A DNA stretch of 64,000 bases from Megaustenia siamemsis (taxonomy: Eukaryota; Mollusca; Gastropoda; Stylommatophora; Ariophantidae), in contig JAVIAB010000051.1 of assembly GCA_032433765.1 (NCBI GenBank), positions 85,079,973-85,143,972 of the forward strand, in the 5' to 3' direction. Of this stretch, positions 57,263-64,000 are shown piece by piece (within the stretch, counting starts at the first letter, position 1; each line of letters begins with the position of its first letter). Made by a program: the position numbers and the translations under genes. A model generated the notes under the pieces. That model worked only from the letters and a program-made list of their open reading frames with translations. It was not told where the DNA came from and did not search any database.

Positions 57263-58345
57263 TTAGATAAGAGTATTTACATAACAGTGTGTAGATCTAC
57301 CTTCAAGAGTATTTGCATAACAGTGTGTAGATCTCCCTTCAAGAGTGTTTTCATAACAGTGTGTAGATCTCCCTTCATGAGTATTTACATAACAGTGTGT
57401 AGATCTCCCTTCAAGAGTATTTCCTTAAGAGTATGTAGATCTCCCTTCAAGAGTATTTACATAACAGTGTGTAGATCTCCCTTCAAGAGTATTTATATAA
57501 CAGTGTGTAGATCTTCCTTCAAGAGTGTTTTCATAACAGTGTGTAGATCTCCCTTCAAGAGTATTTCCTTAAGAGTATGTAGATCTCCCTTCAAGAGTAT
57601 TTCCTTAAGCGTATGTAGATCTCCCTTCAAGAGTATTTACATAACAGTGTGTAGATCTCCATTCAAGAGTATTTCCTTAAGAGTATGTAGATCTCCCTTC
57701 AAGAGTATTTACATAACAGTGTGTAGATCTCCCTTCAAGATTGTTTTCATAACAGTGTGTAGATCTCCCTTCAAGAGTATTTACATAACAGTGTGTAGAT
57801 CTCCCTTCAATAGTATTTTCATAACAGTGTGTAGATCTCCCTTCAAGAGTATTTTCATAACAGTGTTTAGATCTCCCTTCAAGAGTATTTATATAACAGT
57901 GTGTAGATCTCCCTTCAAGAGTATTTATATAACAGTGTGTAGATCTCCCTTCAAGAGTATTTATATAACAATGTGTAGATCTCCCTTCAAGTGTATTTTC
58001 ACAACAGTGTGTAGATCTCCCTTCAAGAGTATTTTCATAACAGTGTGTAGATCTCCCTTCAAGAGTATTTATATAACAGTGTGTAGATCTCCCTTCAAGA
58101 GTATTTATATAACAGTGTGTAAATCTCCCTTCAAGAGTATTTATATAACAGTGTGTAGATCTCCCTTCAAGAGTATTTTCATAACAGTGTGTAGATCTCC
58201 CTTCAAGAGTATTTTCATAACAGTGTGTAGATCTCCCTTCAAGAGTATTTTCACAAGAGTGTGTATATCTCCCTTCAAATGTATTTACTTAACAGTGTGT
58301 AGATCTCTTGCCAATAGTAAATTCATCAGAGCCCTTAGATCTCCC
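57263..58345. repeat. 36-bp minisatellite, about 30 units, continuously open in one frame
   Basis: The unit contains ATAACAGTGTGTAGATCTCC and CTTCAAGAGTATTT. It is clearly related to the neighbouring 37-bp unit (shared AACAGT..TTAGATCTCCC). One plus frame is open for 354 codons (57287-58351), giving SPFKSIYITVCR dodecapeptides with variants FITVCR and LRVCR. The frame begins at GTG, not ATG, and no promoter or flanking exon was seen, so a gene is not claimed. Confidence 0.95.
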
Positions 58346-59254
58346 GTCTAGGGATATTTTCGTCATTTTTTCTAAGTGGCTTTTATATTTAGATACCTTC
58401 ATTAAGTCATTTTTAATGAATAGTATCCTCGTCCCCGAGTGTCCTCTCGAGTGTTGCAGTCATTAGACGAACAACTAACAATGAATCGTCTCAAATGTTA
58501 GGCAAATGTTGTAGAAAAAAAGTATTACATCTCTAGAGAACAAAATGACATAAAATCCAATTAAGAATTCTTGAAAAAAATTAAGCACTTCACCTACCTC
58601 GAGCGCAAAATGTCACGATATCGAAACAACTTAAATTATGACCCGTATCGTGTTGGAATTAAGTACCTTTACCAAATTTACAAATACATTGGTGTCTCTT
58701 ATTTCAAACGGCCCTAATTTCGAATCCTTAATTCGAGAGAACTTTGATCCGAAGTTCGAACGATACTTCAAAGATGAAATGGCACATGGACCAGTGTCAA
58801 GCGGGGAGCTTCTTTTCCGTGGGAACGCTTCTAAACATGTTTCTATCAACTTGTAGACTTTAAAAGGTTTCGATGGAGAAATCTATTTGTACAAGTAATT
58901 AATAACTAGAGTTGCCAGGAGAGTGACCAAGAAACTGCTTTATTTATAATTAGTAACTGGTAGGATGACGTCATGGGACGCACCAAAATGGCAGCTTATT
59001 TATATTCGAGCTATGGACTAAGTAATGTTTACATTGAACAACACGATAAATGTTATTGCTGCGAGTTGGCAGATTTTTGAAAATGTTTTCAAGGGTTTGA
59101 ACATAAATGTTTGTTCACAGTTCGCTAACCTTCGCTGTAGATAAAGTCGTTAATTCGATGGCTTCGTTTCAGACGTTTGGGACGTTGGTAGCTAAGGACC
59201 TAACTTGTGCAAACGGATGGCATTGGCAAGGATCATTTTGAATCTATGAAGTGA
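58346..59254. other. Unassigned DNA upstream of the exon, with a 72-codon frame at 58638-58856
   Basis: The frame at 58638-58856 starts with a true ATG (MTRIVLELSTFTKFTNTL) and is not repetitive, but resembles nothing known to me. TTCGAACG words recur near 58758 and 62898, hinting that it lies in a dispersed repeat. Confidence 0.4.
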
Positions 59255-59263
59255 GCTCATTGT

Positions 59264-60067
59264 GTGTTTAACTCAAAAGCATATGTGCTTTTTAACCAAA
59301 GACCTTTTTTTGGGGGACTCAATGAAGATATCCCCGATGGAAGAATAAACTGTACTATTAGTCCCATAAATGATTCGCTTCCAGAGGTTTATGATGTAAA
59401 CAAAGCAGTTTTGTCATTGCAAGTGAATAATGTCCACACCTATAATTGGTCAGGATTGTGTAGCAGCAGCAGCTTTATAGCGAACAAAGAAAACATCATA
59501 GGATTGTGCTGTTCTGAAACAGCTATGCCATGCTACCCTAGAATTGCCTTTAATGGGATTACTGTGACCACAAACCACTCTCCATGTGTGTGCCACATAT
59601 TTACACCCCAGAAAGAAATACTGAATATAACAACATCATGTGCCGTCTGTGATATTAATGACCACAGACCAGGAGCCTCCAGTATGATTGATACAACTGT
59701 TGCACCAAGCATTTCATCAACAGAGCCATATCTATGGAATGTTAATCTAACATTGTTCTTGAATGATATCCAAGTTAATGAGACATCAGAATCGTGTGGC
59801 GGCAGCTACAAGAAGGGAGCGGAGAACATCAAGTTCTGCTGCTATAAAGGAGACTTGCCTTGCTATCCCAGAATTGCCTTAAATGGGATCACTGTAGTTG
59901 AAAACTTCTCCTCTTGTGTAAACTACACATTCACATCTAAGAGTGAATCAGTGAAGGTCACAAAATCATATTCTCTCTGTGGTTTTACTAACTACAGGTC
60001 AGGTGGCTTCTGTTGGATTGGAAATGATAACTTACCACCACTGTGTGTCTATATGTTTGGAATTTGA
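59264..60067 (+). CDS. Probable exon of an extracellular two-repeat cysteine-rich glycoprotein
   Basis: The only non-repetitive long frame without transposon motifs: 267 codons, open from 59255, TGA at 60065. There is no in-frame ATG at the left end (the frame begins with GTG), so it is probably an internal or last exon. AG acceptors are possible after TTTTTAACCAAAG (59300) or TCAATGAAG (59330). Numbering from the GTG, two modules of about 110 residues align: C66-CC82/83-C90-C108-C129 and C178-CC192/193-C200-C218-C239. Both contain PCYPRIAxNGITV and are preceded by a beta-strand-like segment (VNKAVLSLQVNNV; NVNLTLFLNDIQV). Eight N-glycosylation sequons (N29, 61, 104, 121, 161, 172, 214, 220) indicate a secreted or membrane ectodomain. 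No transmembrane segment or signal peptide lies in this exon. The fold (possibly immunoglobulin-like) and function are unknown to me. Confidence 0.6.
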   Translation: MFNSKAYVLFNQRPFFGGLNEDIPDGRINCTISPINDSLPEVYDVNKAVLSLQVNNVHTYNWSGLCSSSSFIANKENIIGLCCSETAMPCYPRIAFNGITVTTNHSPCVCHIFTPQKEILNITTSCAVCDINDHRPGASSMIDTTVAPSISSTEPYLWNVNLTLFLNDIQVNETSESCGGSYKKGAENIKFCCYKGDLPCYPRIALNGITVVENFSSCVNYTFTSKSESVKVTKSYSLCGFTNYRSGGFCWIGNDNLPPLCVYMFGI

Positions 60068-60911
60068 GTCATCAATGACGGCCTAACATCATCAAGTGCT
60101 ATGACGAACATCATTTTCGGGAGGACGTGAACTCCCATGGTATATGGTGGATATGCGGCAGGAACCATTGAAGGCTATGTCTGAAAAGTGTTCCTTCTTG
60201 CAGTTTCCTCATATTCCAAGTCCGGCTTGTTGCAGGAGCTACTGAGTTAAGTGTTCTGTGCACACCGTGAGCTGTGTGTCTCATCCGTTTTGATCCTGCT
60301 TCGATATCCCGCTTGTTTACGATGAATGATGATATCGTATGACGGGGAACAGTTGGCTGTGTTCACTTTCTGCGCGGTTTCGCCTTATGTCTTTTGGCGT
60401 GTGCTGAGACTGCTACGATGGGGACTACAGTTACCTTTCTTTGTTTGGGAGATGAATTAGTAATTCGGATGATTCCACTGGCACGGGCGGTTGAGCAATT
60501 ATGGATTTTAATTCGTTTGCTGTGATACCGAGGCCTTCCATAACCAATAACCAATAACCAGTAACTGGTATTGCAGCCAAATTTGTCACAAATATAAGTT
60601 AGTGTGCTCAGGTGTCGCTATCTGATGCAGCGACTATTTTCAGATGGAGCTACCTTCCATCTTCCTTACCCTTCCCGAATTTCAAGATAAAACTCACTTT
60701 CCCTTGGATCCTGAACTACCTGTCGCGTTTATTTTCTCGCTAGCATGCGATAGTCGCATTCTGCTTTAGTTTGGAAAATGACTGAAAGTATTCTAGCGAG
60801 CTTCCTGTGACATATGATTGATTGTCTGTCTGCTGTGGTGTAGGGCCAGATCTCTGTAGACAAAACACCTCCTTTACTTCTAATATAGACGTTATAGAAC
60901 TGGACAAACAG
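60068..60911. other. Unassigned DNA downstream of the exon
   Basis: May include the 3' untranslated region of the preceding gene. TAACCAATAACCAATAACCA at about 60542 is a small tandem repeat. No further exon was recognised. Confidence 0.45.
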
Positions 60912-61763
60912 TCGTGGACAGCAATATACTTCGTGGACAGCAATATACTTCGTGGACAGCAATATACTTCGTGGACAGCAATATACTTCGTGGACAGCAA
61001 TATACTTCATGGACAGCAATATACTTCGTGGACAGCAATATACTTCGTGGACAGCAATATACTTGGTGGACAACAATATACTTCGTGGACAGCAATATAC
61101 TTCGTGGACAGCAATATACTTCGTGGACAACAATATACTTCGTTGACAGCAATATACTTCGTGGACAGCAATATACTTCGTGGACAGCAATATACTTCGT
61201 GGACAGCAATATACTTCGTGGACAGCAATATATTTCGTGGACAGCAATATGCTTCGTGGACAGCAATATACTTCGTGGACAACAATATACTTCGTGGACA
61301 GCAATATACTTCGTGGACAGCAATATACTTCGTGGACAGCAATATACTTCGTGGACAGCAATATACTTCGTGGGCAGCAATATACTTCGTGGACAGCAAT
61401 ATACTTCGTGGACAACAATATACTTCGTGGACAGCAATATACTTCGTGGACAGCAATATACTTCGTGGACAACAATATACTTCGTGGACAACAATATACT
61501 TCATGGACAGCAATATACTTCGTGGACAGCAATATACTTCGTGGACAGCAATATACTTCGTGGACAGCAATATACTTCGTGGACAGCAATATACTTCGTG
61601 GACAGCAATATATTTCGTGGACAGCAATATACTTCGTGGACAACAATATACTTCGTGGACAGCAATATACTTCGTGGACAGCAATATACTTCGTGGACAA
61701 CAATATACTTCGTGGACAGCAATATACTTCGTGGACAGCAATATACTTCATGGACAGCAACAC
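60912..61763. repeat. 19-bp minisatellite, about 45 units, open in all six frames
   Basis: The unit is CGTGGACAGCAATATACTT. Variation is limited to GACAAC for GACAGC, TTCAT for TTCGT, and a few single changes, with no length changes. Frames of 200-347 codons are open on both strands (GQQYTSWTAIYFVDSNILR on plus, SILLSTKYIAVHEVYCCPR on minus) because the unit has no stop in any frame. Not genes. Confidence 0.97.
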
Positions 61764-62345
61764 CAATAACAATTCATGTAATATTTCTTGAGACTAGCTT
61801 CAGTGGCCACTGCTCCAACAGGTTTAATGGCATGTAACGTCGTAGGCTAACAATTACAAAGACCAGCAATCACAAATCACATCACATGAACGTATTCCAT
61901 TTATGAAACATACAAATCAACAGCTGCTGCTCAGTTGTATCTGTCTAACTCTAATAGAACTACCAAGTCCTTTAAAAAGAGTCCAAGATGGATCCAAGCT
62001 TCCAATTTCTTTTCTATGTCTATCTAAACTTCGGCTTCCAACTTGTTGGCTAATCTTTCTACTTTAATTCTTACTATTTACCCTTCCCTATCCTGGTGTC
62101 AGTCATTTCTCGAGATGTTATCCGTCTCGCTAGCGTAATTCTTCATCTAATCCTACGTCTTGTCTTTTCGAAGAACTGGCGGGAATTGACTAAACCAGTC
62201 CTCTAGTTTGGCTCGTCGACTTTAGTCACGTGATTATAGTCTAATCAAACGATCCCGAGATATTCTTCAAACTGACCAGTGTTCATAGTGGCTGAGTTAC
62301 GTAACATTTTCCGGTCATTATTCTGTTAACTCTCCCACCACTGTA
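61764..62345. other. Unassigned intergenic DNA
   Basis: No gene or element recognised. Confidence 0.55.
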
Positions 62346-62590
62346 AAGTAAAGTACCCCCGTCACGCCAAGTGGCGTATAGGGAAATATGGTGTTAGTGA
62401 CCATATATTTTACAGACCTTCAGCACATGATTTTTGGGGTAATGTGGTCAGTATTACGTCCGTGCTGCTTTACTTTCCCAGAAAAAAATCCGGTACCCAT
62501 TTAAGGCTGGGTGAACCCGGAAGCCGTCGGTTGGGATCGAACCCTACCCCTTGTCCGTGGTAGTCCAGTTCACTAACCACTGAGCTATCG
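62346..62590 (-). mobile_element. SINE-B with short TTTAC tail, slightly 5'-truncated
   Basis: The plus strand starts TAAAGTAAAGTACCCCCGTC (tail), then hairpin CGCCAAGTGGCG, body, B box (GGGATCGAACCC) and A box, stopping at GAGCTATCG without the final CGGCTCCC. It is highly similar to 6410-6668 and so relatively young. No TSD recognised. Confidence 0.92.
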
Positions 62591-62974
62591 GAAATTATTT
62601 ACCAATCTCAAGCCCAAGCTTTGGTACAAAGGCGCACCACCAGCACACAAAACAACACAACTCCTCACTAACTTACAATAATGCAATTTTCATTTTGTTG
62701 TATAGGCTGTGTATTTTATTTTTTTTTTCTTTACGTGTTTTAATTTAATATTTAAATGTGCTATTTTTACTTAAGTTATACGTGGTTGCTGCTTAAGTTT
62801 ATCGAAATTGGTATTGCTTAGGATCGAGAAATAGATGAATTCACTTTCCATTATTTCCAAAAGGGAAAACTCATTTGAATTTGGAACGATTCAAAGTTCG
62901 AACGGTTTGCTGGAACAAGTTCCACGTAAGAGGCACCGCTGTTTTTTTTTTTTGGAAATCGTAAATAATTAGGA
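62591..62974. other. Unassigned A/T-rich DNA
   Basis: T-runs at 62719 and 62942. No feature. Confidence 0.5.
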
Positions 62975-64000
62975 AGCACATCAACCTGAAATAACTACTC
63001 TACGTATAATAGTTGATCAAAGTTTAGAACTACAGTCCCCACTTTATATTGCTTTCATAGATTACGAAACGGCATTTGATAGTTTAGACAGGGGAACGCT
63101 TTGGAAGTTGCTGAGTCATTACGAAATTCCCATACAACTTATTAACCTGATAAAAACAATGTATGAAGGAATGAAATGTAGTTTGGTGCATGAAGGACAG
63201 CTTACAAAAGCATTTGAAATAAGAACAGGAATAAGGCAGGGATGCCTTCTGTCTCCATTTCTCTTTCTACTGGCCATAGATTGGATTATGAGAATAACTC
63301 AAAACAACAGAAATGGAATCCAGTGGTCACTGACCAAGCAATTTAATGATTTCGACTTTGCTGATGACATGGCTCTCCTATCACACAGCCAACAACAGAT
63401 GCAGGATAAAATGAGCATACTTGATGAGAGATCGCAACAGCTAGGACTGAAAATTAATAGAGATAAGACCAACATTATGAGAATTAATGCAGTTGGCAAT
63501 AACCAAATAAAATTAGGAGAAATACCTCTACTAGACGTACAATCTTACATATATCTGGGCAGTAATATAGATAAAGAGGGAGGAACAGAAAATGATATAA
63601 AAAGCAAGAGAAGTTTTTGTTGCATTGGGACACATATGGAAGTCCAAAGAAATTAGGTTAAATACAAAAATAAAAATTGTCAACTCCAGTGTTAAGTCAG
63701 TCCTATAACATGGCTGTGAAACATGGAGAACAACAAAATTGACAATCATGAAGATACAGACTTTCATTAATGGATGTTTACGCAGAATAAAAGGATGGAA
63801 ATGGCAGGACAAAATCACTAACATAGAATTATGGAAATGTACCAGTCAAATACCAGTGGCCAAAGAGATACAGCGAAGATGATGGTGCTGGATAGGACAC
63901 ATACTGCGGAAGCCAACTGAGAGTATTACACAACAGGCCCTTTTTGGAATCCCCAGGGGAAAAAACAAAGAGGAAGACTAAGAAATTCTTGGAGAAGACA
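62975..64000 (+). mobile_element. LINE polymerase region, running off the window
   Basis: Same family as 29230-30264 but better kept. Continuous peptide from about 62975: SPLYIAFIDYETAFDSLDRG (motif A), IKTMYEGMKCSLVHEGQLTK, GIRQGCLLSPFLFLLAIDWI (motif B), FDFADDMALLSHS (motif C, both Asp), QLGLKINRDKTNIMRINAVG, and LLDVQSYIYLGSNIDKEGG. A frameshift at about 63612 follows, and the 3' coding end (GIPRGKNKEED, 63950) reaches the edge. 5'-truncated; no endonuclease seen. Confidence 0.9.

Noticed and set aside
60729..61837. Frames up to 347 codons on both strands of the 19-bp array
   Set aside because: All six frames are open; no more than one could code, and none has gene context.

Overview
This window is repeat-rich eukaryotic, almost certainly animal, nuclear DNA. 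It shows no operons, ribosome-binding sites, compact gene packing or CRISPR. The mix of tRNA-derived SINEs, RTE-like LINEs ending in GAT/ATG or GAA microsatellites, I/Jockey-type LINEs with an RNase H domain, Penelope-like (GIY-YIG) remnants and very many minisatellites fits a lophotrochozoan, plausibly a gastropod mollusc. That assignment is inference, because no single-copy marker gene is present.

Layout. 0-9.7 kb: microsatellites, a SINE nested in another SINE, a 2.2 kb 34-bp minisatellite, a pentanucleotide tract, a LINE remnant split by a composite SINE, and three minisatellites (24, 48 and 47 bp). 9.7-18.8 kb: a 44-bp minisatellite, then a 25-bp minisatellite split by a near-complete 4.0 kb I-type LINE, which is itself split by a SINE with an expanded tail. 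18.8-36 kb: decayed LINE 3' ends, more SINE copies, a palindromic Penelope-type terminal repeat, a LINE copy with clear target-site duplications (TSDs), and a 32-bp minisatellite. 36.2-41.4 kb: one 5.1 kb array of 29-bp units holding a near-identical tandem duplication of about 1.96 kb. 41.4-50.7 kb: RTE fragments, a Penelope-like 3' half (GIY-YIG endonuclease plus hammerhead-like motif), a longer LINE remnant, and simple repeats. 51-56 kb: an RTE-like LINE inserted in an I-type LINE, then a second RNase H LINE. 56.3-58.3 kb: two adjacent related minisatellites (37 and 36 bp). 59.3-60.1 kb: the only convincing non-transposon coding sequence, probably an exon of an extracellular, cysteine-rich, N-glycosylated protein with two 110-residue repeats. 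60.9-64 kb: a 19-bp array, a SINE, and a LINE running off the window.

How the parts relate. Tandem arrays cover roughly a quarter of the window. Several are tied to retroelements: a SINE tail and two LINE segments have become tandem arrays, and LINEs have landed in or beside minisatellites. The insertion order can be read from nested TSDs. No metabolic or regulatory pathway is visible. Nearly all long open frames here come from stop-free repeat units and should not be called genes.
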